Shown: one piece after another, positions 47,359 to 55,929 of the stretch
Layout: each line of letters begins with the position of its first letter
How positions within the stretch are numbered: the first letter of the stretch is position 1
Assembly: GCF_001969385.1 (NCBI RefSeq)
Contig: NZ_CP014796.1
Span: 2,063,501 to 2,127,500 of the forward strand
Source: Salipiger profundus
Lineage (GTDB): Bacteria > Pseudomonadota > Alphaproteobacteria > Rhodobacterales > Rhodobacteraceae
Length of the DNA stretch: 64,000 bases
Reading direction: 5' to 3'
Program-made: the position numbers and the translations under genes
The notes under the pieces: generated by a model
Database searches by the model: none
The model's input: the letters and a program-made list of their open reading frames with translations, nothing else
What the model was told of the DNA's origin: nothing

Positions 47359-48821
47359 GGTTCGTCTCCCCAAGCGTCGAAGAAGGGTTTCAGCTCGCGC
47401 TCGAAGCGGGTCCAGGCCTGCGCAGAGCTGCGGTAGATCGGCTGCCGGACCTGGCTCACGCTGAGCGTCTTCACGGCGTCGGTCTGGCGGTAGAATTCGA
47501 GGCAGGCGTCCTGCCAGTCAAGACCGGCGGCGGCGACCAGCGCGCGCGATTGCGGCTCGGGATCGGCCACGAGCGCCTCATAGCGGACCTCGTGGATCAC
47601 GCCGGTCAGGGCGGCCTTCCAGTGCGCCACCGTCCGGTTGAAGCGCTTGATGGCGTGGGCGATGTCGGCAAGGTCGTTGCCGTAGCGATGGGTGCCGGTC
47701 TCGAAGAAGTTGCGGTAGATCGACAGGGCGATGTCGCGCGGATCGCGGCGCACCACGATGACGCGCGCGCCGGGCAGGGCATGATGCAGAAGCCCGAGGA
47801 TCAGGTATGACAGGATCGACTTGTCGGTGATGACCGGCGTGTCGCCTGGCACGTCGCGGCGGGCGAGCGTGGTGTAGCGTTCGGCGAAGCGACGAATCTT
47901 TTCAGCCGGTTCCTCGGCGAGCGGGCGCATCGCTTCGCCCGCGCCGAACAGCCGGTAGGCCTGTTTCAGTGCGATCCCGAGCTCGCCGCCGGCGGCGACG
48001 TCGCCGTGCGCGGCGATTACCCGCTCGACCAGCGTGGTGCCCGAGCGCGGCATCCCGGTCACGAAGACCGGACGCGGGGACAGGCCGTCGCCATCGGACA
48101 GGGGCGAGGTCAGCCCCTCCTGCGCGGCGATCACCCGGGCGAACTCGCGGTCCTGCGCGGCCGGGTCGTAGGGCGCCTGCGCGCGCTGGAGCGCGTTGGC
48201 GCGCGCGATGCAGGCAAAACCTTTTTCGGCATGACCCGTCTCGTCCAGTGCCTTGCCGAGCGCGAAGCCCATGTGCAGCCGCTGGGTGTCGGGCAGATCC
48301 TTGCGGGTCCAGAGCCGCTCCATCGCCGGAATCAGCGGGTCGGCGGGCGTCAGCTTCTTGGTCGCGAGGAAGATGCGGTAGAGCTGCGCCTGCCCCGGGT
48401 TGCGCTTGATAAGCCGGCGGAAGATCTTCTCGGCCTCGTCGAAGCGCCCGAGAAGCTGCAGGTAATGCGCCTTGTCGGCTTCGGGCTTCAGGGTGTTGCC
48501 GCCCGCGGCGATCAGCCGGTCATAGGCGGCGAGCGCGTCGTCGGAGAGACCGAAGTGCCGGAAGCGGTCTGCCGCGTGTTGCGTGAGCTGCGCATGGTTC
48601 GGCGCCAGCGCCACGGCGCGGCGCAGGTGGCTGACACAGGCCTCGCGGTCGCCTTCCTCGAAGGCGATGCGCGAAAGCTGGAAGGGGTGTTCGGGATTCG
48701 CGGGGTCGGCCTGCGCCAGCTGGGTCAGCGCTGCCCTTGCCTGTGGCAGGCGTCCGCGGGACATCTCGGCCTTGGCCTGCTGGACAAGGCGGGTCTTCAT
48801 CGCGGGCGAAAGCGGCAGCAT
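47349..48821 (-). CDS. TPR-repeat sulfotransferase-family protein
   Basis: A 490-residue fusion. Residues about 1-200 are TPR-like helical repeats (LPQARAALTQLAQADPANPE, EEGDREACVSHLRRAVALAP). Residues about 245-470 form a sulfotransferase fold with the PAPS 5'-phosphosulfate loop PVFVTGMPRSGTTLVERVIA and the 3'-phosphate region ARVIVVRRDPRDIALSIYRNFFE. No signal peptide is visible. The acceptor is unknown; similar proteins are common in alphaproteobacteria. It is noteworthy that this genome also encodes the PAPS-making Sat-CysC. The start at 48821 (MLPLSPAMKTRL) could also be the Met at 48800. Confidence 0.88.
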   Translation of the reverse strand: MLPLSPAMKTRLVQQAKAEMSRGRLPQARAALTQLAQADPANPEHPFQLSRIAFEEGDREACVSHLRRAVALAPNHAQLTQHAADRFRHFGLSDDALAAYDRLIAAGGNTLKPEADKAHYLQLLGRFDEAEKIFRRLIKRNPGQAQLYRIFLATKKLTPADPLIPAMERLWTRKDLPDTQRLHMGFALGKALDETGHAEKGFACIARANALQRAQAPYDPAAQDREFARVIAAQEGLTSPLSDGDGLSPRPVFVTGMPRSGTTLVERVIAAHGDVAAGGELGIALKQAYRLFGAGEAMRPLAEEPAEKIRRFAERYTTLARRDVPGDTPVITDKSILSYLILGLLHHALPGARVIVVRRDPRDIALSIYRNFFETGTHRYGNDLADIAHAIKRFNRTVAHWKAALTGVIHEVRYEALVADPEPQSRALVAAAGLDWQDACLEFYRQTDAVKTLSVSQVRQPIYRSSAQAWTRFERELKPFFDAWGDEPWD

Positions 48822-48860
48822 GGGGCAGGCGGGTCCTCTCGCGGTCGAACCGGTCGTTCC

Positions 48861-48891
48861 AAAAGAAAAGAGCGGGCAATTGCCCGCTCTT
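48861..48891 (-). terminator. Rho-independent terminator of the porin gene
   Basis: A perfect 24-bp palindrome at 48868-48891 (core AGAGCGGGCA / TGCCCGCTCT) is followed on the minus strand by CTTTTCTTTT. It lies 24 bp past the porin stop codon and ahead of the sulfotransferase gene, so it separates the two transcripts. Confidence 0.85.
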
Positions 48892-48914
48892 CCTTACCTC
48901 AATCTCCGGGGAGA

Positions 48915-49889
48915 TTAGAAGTTCATGCGCAGACCGAGCGACCAGGTGTCGTAGTCAGCGGAGGAACCGGCAACGTCAGCTTCGTTGTAGCTGTAGCCCA
49001 TGCGTGCCTCGAGACCGCCACCCAGGTCGTAGGTGCCTGCCAGGCCGTAGCCGGACCAGGTGTCGCCGTCCTGGTCGAACTGACCCCAGTTCAGGCCAAC
49101 CGCGATTGCGTTCATCTCGTAGCCGAAGCCGACGCCGACGTGGTCGAGATCGTCAACACCGGAGATGTCGCTGTTCCACACCGAGTAGGTCACGCCAGCC
49201 GAGAAGCCGTTCGCGAATGCGCCGGTGACTGCAACACCGGTGGTGTCGCCGTAGTCTTCGAGGGTCTGGTAGCCCAGGCCAACGGTGAGGTCGACCATGG
49301 AGACTTGGCCGCTCCAGGACACGCCGAGGCCCCAGACGGTTTCGCCGAGACCGGCAACGTCTGCGCCGTCTGCGACCTGCTCGGCCGACAGCGAGAAGGT
49401 GAAGTCGCTGTAGGCGTAGTCGAAGCGAGCGATCTGACCGTCGCCGAAGCCGTCGAAGCCGTCTGCGTCGCCGTAGTCGCCGTCACCGTCGTTGAAGCCG
49501 AGGTGCGCGGTTTCGTCGTCAGCCAGCGTGCCGCCTGCGAGCGCCATCTCGGGGAGACGTGCGTCGAATGCACCGTCGGTGTCGCCCATGGTCAGGGTCG
49601 CGCCGCCGTAGGAGACGAAGATGGTCTCGCCGCCCTGGGTGTTGGGGCTCTCGAACGGCTGGCCGTTGCCGGCTTCGTCGATGTCGATCGATGCGCCGAA
49701 GGTCAGGCCGTTGTCCGACTCACCGGTCATGGTGAAGGTGACGTCGATGTCGGTGAAGAACTGGGTGTCGGCGGTCTCGGTGTTCGGGTTGTAGATGCCC
49801 ATTTCGGCCATCCCGGACAGTGCGATCTCTGCCGAGGCAACGCCTGCGGTTGCAACCAGCGCGGTGGTAGCAAACAGAATCTTTTTCAT
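48915..49889 (-). CDS. Outer-membrane porin
   Basis: This 324-residue Rhodobacter-type porin forms a trimeric 16-strand diffusion channel. The signal peptide is MKKILFATTALVATAGVASA, and the mature protein starts EIALSGMAEMGIYN, a first barrel strand. Strands end in alternating aromatic patterns (GLTFGASIDIDEAGNG, DFTFSLSAEQVADGA, ARMGYSYNEADVAGSS), and the last residues LGLRMNF carry the C-terminal Phe needed for Bam insertion. It is very acidic. The start at 49889 follows GAGGGAAACA. A possible promoter lies upstream on the minus strand: TTGCAA (49980-49975) and CATAGA (49956-49951), 18 bp apart. A strong terminator follows the gene. Confidence 0.93.
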   Translation of the reverse strand: MKKILFATTALVATAGVASAEIALSGMAEMGIYNPNTETADTQFFTDIDVTFTMTGESDNGLTFGASIDIDEAGNGQPFESPNTQGGETIFVSYGGATLTMGDTDGAFDARLPEMALAGGTLADDETAHLGFNDGDGDYGDADGFDGFGDGQIARFDYAYSDFTFSLSAEQVADGADVAGLGETVWGLGVSWSGQVSMVDLTVGLGYQTLEDYGDTTGVAVTGAFANGFSAGVTYSVWNSDISGVDDLDHVGVGFGYEMNAIAVGLNWGQFDQDGDTWSGYGLAGTYDLGGGLEARMGYSYNEADVAGSSADYDTWSLGLRMNF

Positions 49890-50170
49890 TGTTTCCCTCA
49901 TGTGTTCGTAAGGCACGTACCAATCCGGATAGCCCGGCCTTGATGGGCTTTCTATGCGCCTTCGGACCCCGGCTTTGCAACTGGTCGGTGCGGGCCGTGC
50001 GGAACAAGCCAATCAGTGATGCGCAATTGCCACAACGCATTTCGGGGCCGGCTTCGAGCGCGCATAGGGGCGGAAAATGCCGGGGCCATAGACGACTTGT
50101 CGCGCGCCCTGACGCCGAGTATGCAGGGGCACACTACTTACGGATTACCGACGGGCAGGAGCTTGGGCAG

Positions 50171-50701
50171 ATGAACAAGATGCGGATGGCGACCGGAGTC
50201 GTTCTTGTGAGCGGCGCGCTGATGCTCTCCGGCTGCGGCACCATGCAGGGATGGTTCGACGGTCGCGGCGCCGACACGCAGAATGTCCCGCCGGGCAACG
50301 CCGAAACCTCCGAGCGGATCATCGAGCAGGAGATCTACGGTCGCGAGGGGCGCCCGACCTCGACCATCTGGGACATCTTCGGCAACCGCGGAGACGCCGG
50401 ACAGGTCGGTGCGGTGAACAAGTACATCTGGAACGCCTCGCTCGACGTGCTCGACTTCCTGCCCGTTGAATCGGTCGACCCGTTCACCGGCGTCATCTCG
50501 ACGGGCTACGGGACCCCGCCGGGCGGTGGCCGTGCCTACCGTGCGACGATCTACGTGTCCGACCCGGCGCTCGACGCGCGGTCGCTGAACGTGGCGATCC
50601 AGACCCGCTCGGGCCCGGTCGACGGCGCCACCGTGCGGGCAGTCGAGGACGCGATCCTCACCCGGGCCCGCCAGCTGCGCGCCCGCGACAGCAACCTCTG
50701 A
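50171..50701 (+). CDS. DUF3576 family lipoprotein
   Basis: A 176-residue protein whose N-terminus MNKMRMATGVVLVSGALMLS is followed by the lipobox LSGC, so it is probably a lipoprotein. The remainder matches DUF3576, an alphaproteobacterial envelope family: IWDIFGNRGDAGQVGAVNKY, IWNASLDVLDFLPVESVDPF, GVISTGYGTPPGGGRAYRAT and VYVSDPALDARSLNVAIQTR-like strands. No function is established. The start at 50171 has CAGGAGC upstream; the longer frame overlaps the divergent porin promoter and is not used. Confidence 0.9.
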   Translation: MNKMRMATGVVLVSGALMLSGCGTMQGWFDGRGADTQNVPPGNAETSERIIEQEIYGREGRPTSTIWDIFGNRGDAGQVGAVNKYIWNASLDVLDFLPVESVDPFTGVISTGYGTPPGGGRAYRATIYVSDPALDARSLNVAIQTRSGPVDGATVRAVEDAILTRARQLRARDSNL

Positions 50702-50732
50702 GCGCCGCCGCGGACAGGCTTTCCTGTCGAAG

Positions 50733-50752
50733 GGCCCCGCCGTGGCGGGGCC
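50733..50752. terminator. Hairpin between convergent DUF3576 and DUF1244 genes
   Basis: GGCCCCGCC and GGCGGGGCC form a short-loop GC stem in a 59-bp convergent gap. No T tract follows, so efficiency is uncertain. Confidence 0.45.
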
Positions 50753-50760
50753 GCTGCGGT

Positions 50761-51075
50761 TCAGCCGTCCTTGCCCACGTTCTCGCGGAAGGCGACGTCG
50801 AAGGCGGCCTTCTTGGCATCGTCCGCCTCGGTCTGGTTCTTCGCCTTCCAGTCGTCATAGGGCATGCCGTAGTAGACTTCGCGCGCCTCTTCCTTGGTCA
50901 TCTCGATGCCACGCTCGTTCGCGGCCTCCTGGTACCAGCGCGACAGGCAGTTGCGGCAGAACCCTGCTAGGTTCATCAGGTCGATGTTCTGCACGTCCTC
51001 ACGGTCTTCCATGAGGTGCTTGCGCAGCCTGCGAAAGGCCGCGGCCTCGATCTCGGTCCGGGTCTGGTCGTCCAT
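50761..51075 (-). CDS. DUF1244 family small protein
   Basis: This 104-residue protein belongs to DUF1244, a short alphaproteobacterial and gammaproteobacterial family of unknown function. It shows AAFRRLRKHLMEDREDVQNI, DLMNLAGFCRNCLSRWYQEA and EVYYGMPYDDWKAK. The Cys pair in GFCRNCLSRWY is conserved in the family and might bind metal. A strong GGAGGAGAAG precedes the start at 51075. It lies 17 bp downstream of the N-formylglutamate amidohydrolase gene on the same strand. Confidence 0.92.
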   Translation of the reverse strand: MDDQTRTEIEAAAFRRLRKHLMEDREDVQNIDLMNLAGFCRNCLSRWYQEAANERGIEMTKEEAREVYYGMPYDDWKAKNQTEADDAKKAAFDVAFRENVGKDG

Positions 51076-51092
51076 GGTCGTCTTCTCCTCCG

Positions 51093-51830
51093 TCAGTCGG
51101 GCACCTTGGTCAGCGCCGCCTGGATCAGCGGCGCGAGACGGGCGCCCCAGTGGGTCTGGGCCTGCTCGGTCTCGATCAGGTCGTTGCGCACTTCGATCAG
51201 CGTGTTGATCCTGCCGTGGTGCAGGGCATGCCGGTCGATGGAATCCCCGGGAAGGTGGCCGGGGTAGGGCTGGTTGCGGCCGACGGTCAGGTCGGGCTCG
51301 TCCTCGAGCGCGGCGATCAGCGGATCGGCGAGCCGTCTGTCCCAGGCGTGCAGGATCCCCACGTGCCACGGCCGCGACGGGCGCCCGCGCAGCTGTCGGG
51401 TAAAGGAATGAACCGCGATGATCACCGTGTCGTCGCGCGCCGCTGCGAGCCCCGCCACCGCCTCGTGGTAGGGGCGGTAGTAGGCGTCGAGCCGGCGCTG
51501 CTTCTCGGTGGCATCGGCGGCGCGGTTTCCCGGGATCACCGACCCGTCGTAGAGGCGCATCAGCAGCGTGGGATCGTCCTCGCCGCGGTTCGGATCGATC
51601 ACCAGCCGCGAGAAGTCGGCCCAGGCCAGCGGCGAATCGAGCGCCTCGGCCAGGCCCCGCGCCACGCCCAGTGCGCCTACATCGTAGGCAATGTGACGCG
51701 CCATGTCGTCGGCGGGCAGCCCGAGGGTTCCACCGAGGTCGGGTGGCACGCTATTCGAGGCGTGATCGCAGGTGACCAGAAATCTTCCTTTCCGGCCCTC
51801 TCCCTCTATGTGGTATGGCGTATAGGTCAT
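51093..51830 (-). CDS. N-formylglutamate amidohydrolase family protein
   Basis: This 245-residue protein is of the N-formylglutamate amidohydrolase (HutG-type) family, zinc-dependent hydrolases releasing formate and glutamate in histidine degradation. Signatures are RFLVTCDHASNSVPPDLGGT (metal-binding His), HIAYDVGALGVARGLAEALD, SRLVIDPNRGEDDPTLLMRL and VIIAVHSFTRQLRGRPSRPW. The second-half block VGRNQPYPGHLPGDSIDRHA also fits. The start MTYTPYHIEG at 51830 is chosen; an upstream Met at 51893 adds residues unlike the family. No other hut genes are nearby, so the true substrate may differ. Confidence 0.88.
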   Translation of the reverse strand: MTYTPYHIEGEGRKGRFLVTCDHASNSVPPDLGGTLGLPADDMARHIAYDVGALGVARGLAEALDSPLAWADFSRLVIDPNRGEDDPTLLMRLYDGSVIPGNRAADATEKQRRLDAYYRPYHEAVAGLAAARDDTVIIAVHSFTRQLRGRPSRPWHVGILHAWDRRLADPLIAALEDEPDLTVGRNQPYPGHLPGDSIDRHALHHGRINTLIEVRNDLIETEQAQTHWGARLAPLIQAALTKVPD

Positions 51831-51984
51831 GAAGTGTGCCCTGTTTCCGCGAAACACCCTTAGAGCAGTTGTGCGCAGAAGGGAATTGGGCAATACCCGG
51901 GGCGGGCGTTAGCGGTAACCGATGCAGGCCGCCCCGTTCCGGCGGGTGCCCCGAGACAGACGAACCGGAGCAGGGGAGACGGAA

Positions 51985-53430
51985 ATGAGACGTTTGCGCA
52001 AAGTGAAGATCGTGGCGACGCTGGGACCCGCCAGCAACACCTACGAGATGATCCGGACATTGCATGAGGCCGGCGCCGACGTGTTCCGCCTCAACATGAG
52101 CCACGGCACCCACGAGGACATCACCAAGATGCACCGGGCCATCCGGCAGGTGGAAAAGGACCTCGACAGCCCCATCGCCATTCTCGCCGACCTGCAGGGC
52201 CCCAAGCTCCGCGTGGGCGAGTTCGAGAACGGCGAGGAAGAGCTCGACTGGGGCGAGACCTTCCGTCTCGATCTCGACGAGACTCCCGGCACGAAGAAGC
52301 GCGTCTGCCTGCCGCACCCCGAGATCTTCCAGGCGCTCGGCGTCGGAGCCCATCTTCTGGTCAACGACGGCAAGATCCGCCTGCGGGTCGAGGAATGCGG
52401 CGATGATTTCGCCAATTGCGTCGTCGAGGCCGGCGGCACGATCTCGAACCGGAAGGGCGTGAACGTGCCCGACGTCGTGCTGCCGCTGGCGGCGCTGTCG
52501 GACAAGGACCGCAAGGATCTCGAGTTCGCGGCGGCGCTCGGCGTCGACTGGCTGGCGCTGAGCTTCGTGCAGCGCCCCGAGGACGTCGAAGAGGCACGCA
52601 AGCTCTGCGAGGGCCGGGCCGCCATCCTGTCGAAGATCGAGAAACCCGCCGCGGTGAAATCCTTCGACAAGATCCTCGAGGCGTCCGACGGCATCATGGT
52701 CGCCCGTGGCGACCTTGGGGTCGAGCTGCCCGTGCAGGCGGTGCCGCCGATCCAGAAGCGCCTGATCCGCCAGTGCCGCAGCGCAGGAAAGCCGGTGATC
52801 GTGGCAACGCAGATGCTCGAATCGATGATCGAGAGCCCGATGCCCACCCGCGCCGAGGTGTCCGACGTGGCGACCGCCATCTACGAGGGTTCGGACGCGA
52901 TCATGCTCTCGGCGGAGTCGGCGGCCGGACAGTATCCGGTCGAGGCGGTGACCACGATGAACAACGTGGCGATCGGCGTCGAGAAGGATCCGACCTACAC
53001 CGAGATCATCGAGGCGAGCCGCAACATCGCCAAGGAAAGCGTCGCCGACGGCATCGTCGCCGCCGCGCGCGAGATCGCCGAGACCGCGGGCATCAAGGTC
53101 ATCTGCTGCTTCACCTCGTCTGGCACCACGGTGGCCAAGGTGGCGCGCGAACGGCCCCGCGTGCCGATCATCGCCATGACCTCGCTGCGCGGCACCGCGC
53201 GCCGGCTGTCGCTGACATGGGGCGTGAACTGCGTGATGACCGGCGAACTCGAGCGCTTCAAGCAGGCTGTGGTCAACGCGGCGCGCGCCGCCCGGGCACA
53301 GGGCTACGCGGGCACCGAGGACCAGATCGTCGTGACCGCCGGTGTGCCGTTCAACATGCCCGGCACCACCAACATCCTGCGCGTCGCCCCGTGCGACGAG
53401 CGGCTGATCTACTCCACCGACCCGGAGTGA
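51985..53430 (+). CDS. pyk: Pyruvate kinase
   Basis: This 481-residue glycolytic enzyme transfers phosphate from phosphoenolpyruvate to ADP. RRLRKVKIVATLGPASNTYE, VFRLNMSHGTHEDI, LADLQGPKLRVGEF, the catalytic SKIEKPAAVKSFDKILEASD, GIMVARGDLGVELP, and ATQMLESMIESPMPTRAEVSDVATA (active-site signature) are all present. The C-terminal allosteric domain is complete (VKVICCFTSSGTTVAKVARE). GGGGAGACGG precedes the start at 51985. It is divergent from the N-formylglutamate amidohydrolase gene across a 154-bp gap. Confidence 0.97.
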   Translation: MRRLRKVKIVATLGPASNTYEMIRTLHEAGADVFRLNMSHGTHEDITKMHRAIRQVEKDLDSPIAILADLQGPKLRVGEFENGEEELDWGETFRLDLDETPGTKKRVCLPHPEIFQALGVGAHLLVNDGKIRLRVEECGDDFANCVVEAGGTISNRKGVNVPDVVLPLAALSDKDRKDLEFAAALGVDWLALSFVQRPEDVEEARKLCEGRAAILSKIEKPAAVKSFDKILEASDGIMVARGDLGVELPVQAVPPIQKRLIRQCRSAGKPVIVATQMLESMIESPMPTRAEVSDVATAIYEGSDAIMLSAESAAGQYPVEAVTTMNNVAIGVEKDPTYTEIIEASRNIAKESVADGIVAAAREIAETAGIKVICCFTSSGTTVAKVARERPRVPIIAMTSLRGTARRLSLTWGVNCVMTGELERFKQAVVNAARAARAQGYAGTEDQIVVTAGVPFNMPGTTNILRVAPCDERLIYSTDPE

Positions 53431-53438
53431 TCGTCACG

Positions 53439-53449
53439 CCTTAAGGATC
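53439..53449 (+). promoter_or_regulatory. CCTTAAGGATC element, copy 2
   Basis: This is an identical 11-mer to that at 29006-29016, here ending 52 bp before the chemoreceptor start. The near-equal distance to the start codons of two unrelated genes suggests a common promoter or operator element. Confidence 0.4.
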
Positions 53450-53501
53450 TGTTCGCGTCTCTGCGCTAGGGATGCGGACAGAATCCGCCGGAGGCCGTGA
53501 C

Positions 53502-54824
53502 ATGCACCCATCCTTCCTCGATCGCTGGACGCCGGACCTGAAAGAGACCGGCGCGCAGCTTTATCCGCTCATCATCGACGCCTTCGAGCCGATGATCCGC
53601 AGCGTCTATGGGCGGGCGATCAACATCGCTCCGGAAGACCTGCCTGACACCGTCGTCGCGGTGGAGAAGCAGAAGCTGGCCCTCATCCTGCGCGGCGAGT
53701 TCGGCGCGGAGTATGAGGCACTTCAGCAAGGCATCATCGACAACCTTCTTGCCACCGGGATCGACTGGCAGAGCTACATGAGCGGCTACGCCGACTATCA
53801 GGCAGGGATCACCGGGCTTGTGGTCGATGCGCATGGCCGTGGGAGGGCTGAGCCGGAGAAGAAGCGCCGGGCCCGCGCGGCGCCGCCGGCAGAGCCCTTC
53901 GACCTGAACGCTGCGGTTCTTGTCGTGCAGCTTGCGACCACCGGCGATTCGACCGTCACGCTGGAGCGGTTCTTCCACGACATGCAGCGCGAGGCCGCGG
54001 GCGAGCGGCAGCGCCTGCTGGACCGTCTCTTTTCCTCAATCGGCAAGCGGGTGCAGGAACTCGCGCGGGTCTCGACCGACATGCGCACCACCTTCGACGC
54101 GCTCGAGCAGCGCACCATGAGCCAGGCCGCGTCGCTCGAGGAAAACACCGCCTCCATGACCGAGCTGTCGGGCACCGTGTCCGAGACCGCCAGCAGCGCA
54201 CAACGGTCGGCGGAGCTTGCGAACGCGGCCAACCAGCAGTCGCACTCGGCACGGGCCGAGCTCACGGCCACGCAGGACGCCATTACCTCCGTGGTCGAAA
54301 GCACCGCGAACATCCGCAATTTCGTCGACGTGGTGGACAAGATCGCGCTGCAGACGAAGCTGCTCGCGCTCAACGCTTCGGTCGAGGCCGCGCGGGCCGG
54401 TGATCACGGGCGCGGCTTCGGCGTGGTGGCGACAGAGGTGCGCGCCCTGGCCGAGCAGTCATCGAAATCCGCCGCCGAGGTTGCCGAGGTCATCGGCGAC
54501 ATCACCGACAAGATGGACCGCATTACCCTCCAGTCCGAGCGTCTTTCGGACACGCTGGAGGCCCTCGCACAGGGCATCGCGCAGGTGGCAGAAACCTTCG
54601 GCGCGATCGAGGCGATGACCCGCGACCAGAGTGCCTCGGTGCAGCAGGTCGGCGCGGTTCAGCACCAGCTTGACGGGATCACGCAAGAGAACGCCTCGGC
54701 GGTCAACGAGGCCGCCGAGCAGGTCCGCTTGCTCGACCGGATCGTCGAAGAGATCGGCGGCCGCATCGGAGAGTTCCAGGCGGATGCCCGCGTTGACGAG
54801 GTGCCCCTGAGTTCCGCCGCCTGA
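53502..54824 (+). CDS. Soluble methyl-accepting chemotaxis protein with degenerate globin-like sensor
   Basis: A 440-residue chemoreceptor lacking membrane segments, so cytoplasmic. Residues about 1-110 resemble a protoglobin/globin-coupled sensor: W-T-P-D-L-K, then [32 protein letters not shown] and [15 protein letters not shown]. At the position of the haem-proximal His of HemAT-type sensors I read Leu ([16 protein letters not shown]), so haem binding is doubtful. Residues about 190-430 are the signalling coiled coil with the hairpin tip [30 protein letters not shown], the CheW/CheA contact. The start at 53502 follows CGGAGG. It probably feeds a chemotaxis system encoded elsewhere. Confidence 0.88.
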   Translation: MHPSFLDRWTPDLKETGAQLYPLIIDAFEPMIRSVYGRAINIAPEDLPDTVVAVEKQKLALILRGEFGAEYEALQQGIIDNLLATGIDWQSYMSGYADYQAGITGLVVDAHGRGRAEPEKKRRARAAPPAEPFDLNAAVLVVQLATTGDSTVTLERFFHDMQREAAGERQRLLDRLFSSIGKRVQELARVSTDMRTTFDALEQRTMSQAASLEENTASMTELSGTVSETASSAQRSAELANAANQQSHSARAELTATQDAITSVVESTANIRNFVDVVDKIALQTKLLALNASVEAARAGDHGRGFGVVATEVRALAEQSSKSAAEVAEVIGDITDKMDRITLQSERLSDTLEALAQGIAQVAETFGAIEAMTRDQSASVQQVGAVQHQLDGITQENASAVNEAAEQVRLLDRIVEEIGGRIGEFQADARVDEVPLSSAA

Positions 54825-54903
54825 CCGCCGCCGGTGGCAGAGGCGCTTTGGGCGGGGCGCGGAGCGTGCTAGGCTTGTCTCCGGATTTCTTCGCGGGGCC
54901 GTC

Positions 54904-55128
54904 ATGCAGCCTGATCATGCGCTCGTTCTCGGGCTCTTTCTCGTGGTGCTCTCGGTGCCAGCGGTGATTTCGGCCTATTCCGAGCGGCGCCCGCCGCGGG
55001 TCGGCGCCGTCGTCGGCGTCGCGGGGCTCGCGCTGCTGCTCCACGGCCATGTCCACACGCCGGGCGGATATGCGCCCGATGATGTTCCGGAGGCGCTTTA
55101 CGGGGTCATCGGGGACATCATCCGCTGA
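54904..55128 (+). CDS. Small two-helix membrane protein, unknown function
   Basis: This 74-residue protein has two hydrophobic segments, HALVLGLFLVVLSVPAVISA (5-24) and VGAVVGVAGLALLLHGHV (33-50), and a short hydrophilic tail ending GVIGDIIR. I do not recognise a named family. It lies between the chemoreceptor and rpmI on the same strand; the rpmI promoter begins after its stop. Confidence 0.65.
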   Translation: MQPDHALVLGLFLVVLSVPAVISAYSERRPPRVGAVVGVAGLALLLHGHVHTPGGYAPDDVPEALYGVIGDIIR

Positions 55129-55149
55129 GCCAGGGCCAGGGGATTTCCC

Positions 55150-55178
55150 TTGCATGAAAGCGCGTGTCGGCCTATAGG
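55150..55178 (+). promoter_or_regulatory. Sigma70-type promoter of rpmI-rplT
   Basis: TTGCAT at 55150-55155 and TATAGG at 55173-55178 are separated by 17 bp, predicting a start near 55185 and a leader of about 70 nt before rpmI. The leader could hold an L20 autoregulatory site, but I could not demonstrate its folding. Confidence 0.6.
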
Positions 55179-55253
55179 GCGCGCTCAACCTGCGCGGCCG
55201 GCCGTCGAGGCATGCCGAGTCGCGTGACACCTCCAGACTTCAAGGAGATCCAA

Positions 55254-55454
55254 ATGCCCAAGATGAAGACCAAGTCGAGCGCCAAGAAGCGCTTCAAGGT
55301 GACCGGGACCGGCAAGGTCGTGGCAGGTCAGGCCGGCAAGCGCCACGGCATGATCAAGCGCACGACCAAGTTCATTCGTGACGCCCGCGGCACGACCACG
55401 CTCAGCAAGCCCGACGCGAAGATCGTCAAGGGCTACATGCCCTACGACCGCTGA
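55254..55454 (+). CDS. rpmI: 50S ribosomal protein L35
   Basis: A 66-residue basic protein, [20 protein letters not shown] at the N-terminus and [19 protein letters not shown] in the middle, the L35 signature. It starts behind AAGGAG and lies 17 bp before rplT. The usual upstream partner infC is not adjacent here. Confidence 0.97.
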   Translation: MPKMKTKSSAKKRFKVTGTGKVVAGQAGKRHGMIKRTTKFIRDARGTTTLSKPDAKIVKGYMPYDR

Positions 55455-55471
55455 TAGAGGAGAGCTGACAC

Positions 55472-55837
55472 ATGGCACGAGTCAAAGGTGGTACCGTCAC
55501 CCACGCCCGTCACAAGAAGGTCATCGATCAGGCGAAAGGCTACTACGGCCGTCGCAAGAACACCTTCAAGGTCGCAGCCCAGGCCGTCGACAAGGCGAAC
55601 CAGTATGCGACCCGCGACCGCAAGAACCGCAAGCGCAACTTCCGCGCGCTGTGGATCCAGCGGATCAACGCCGCCGTGCGCGCGCATGACGAGTCGCTGA
55701 CCTACTCCAAGTTCATCAACGGTCTGACCAAGGCCGGGATCGAGGTCGATCGCAAGGTCCTCGCCGATCTCGCCGTTCACGAGCCCGTCGCCTTCGGCGC
55801 GATCGTGGATCAGGCCAAGGGTGCGCTGGCCGCCTGA
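55472..55837 (+). CDS. rplT: 50S ribosomal protein L20
   Basis: A 121-residue 23S rRNA-binding protein, essential for early 50S assembly and in many bacteria a repressor of its own operon. [39 protein letters not shown] and [20 protein letters not shown] are diagnostic. It follows rpmI by 17 bp and is followed by a strong terminator. In many alphaproteobacteria pheS lies close downstream; here a cysteine-peptidase-like gene and a run of mobile elements follow instead. Confidence 0.98.
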   Translation: MARVKGGTVTHARHKKVIDQAKGYYGRRKNTFKVAAQAVDKANQYATRDRKNRKRNFRALWIQRINAAVRAHDESLTYSKFINGLTKAGIEVDRKVLADLAVHEPVAFGAIVDQAKGALAA

Positions 55838-55861
55838 GGCCCGCTGTATCCCTGTGAGATG

Positions 55862-55893
55862 AAAACCGCGCCCGATGCATCGGGCGCGGTTTT
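55862..55893. terminator. Strong bidirectional rho-independent terminator after rplT
   Basis: A perfect 32-bp palindrome runs from AAAACCGCGCCCGATG to CATCGGGCGCGGTTTT, with T6 in total on the plus strand and A/T symmetry for the minus strand. It separates rpmI-rplT from the convergent gene at 55930. Confidence 0.92.
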
Positions 55894-55929
55894 TTCATGA
55901 TTCCGGCCGGCGCGCACCCGCCGGGGGCG

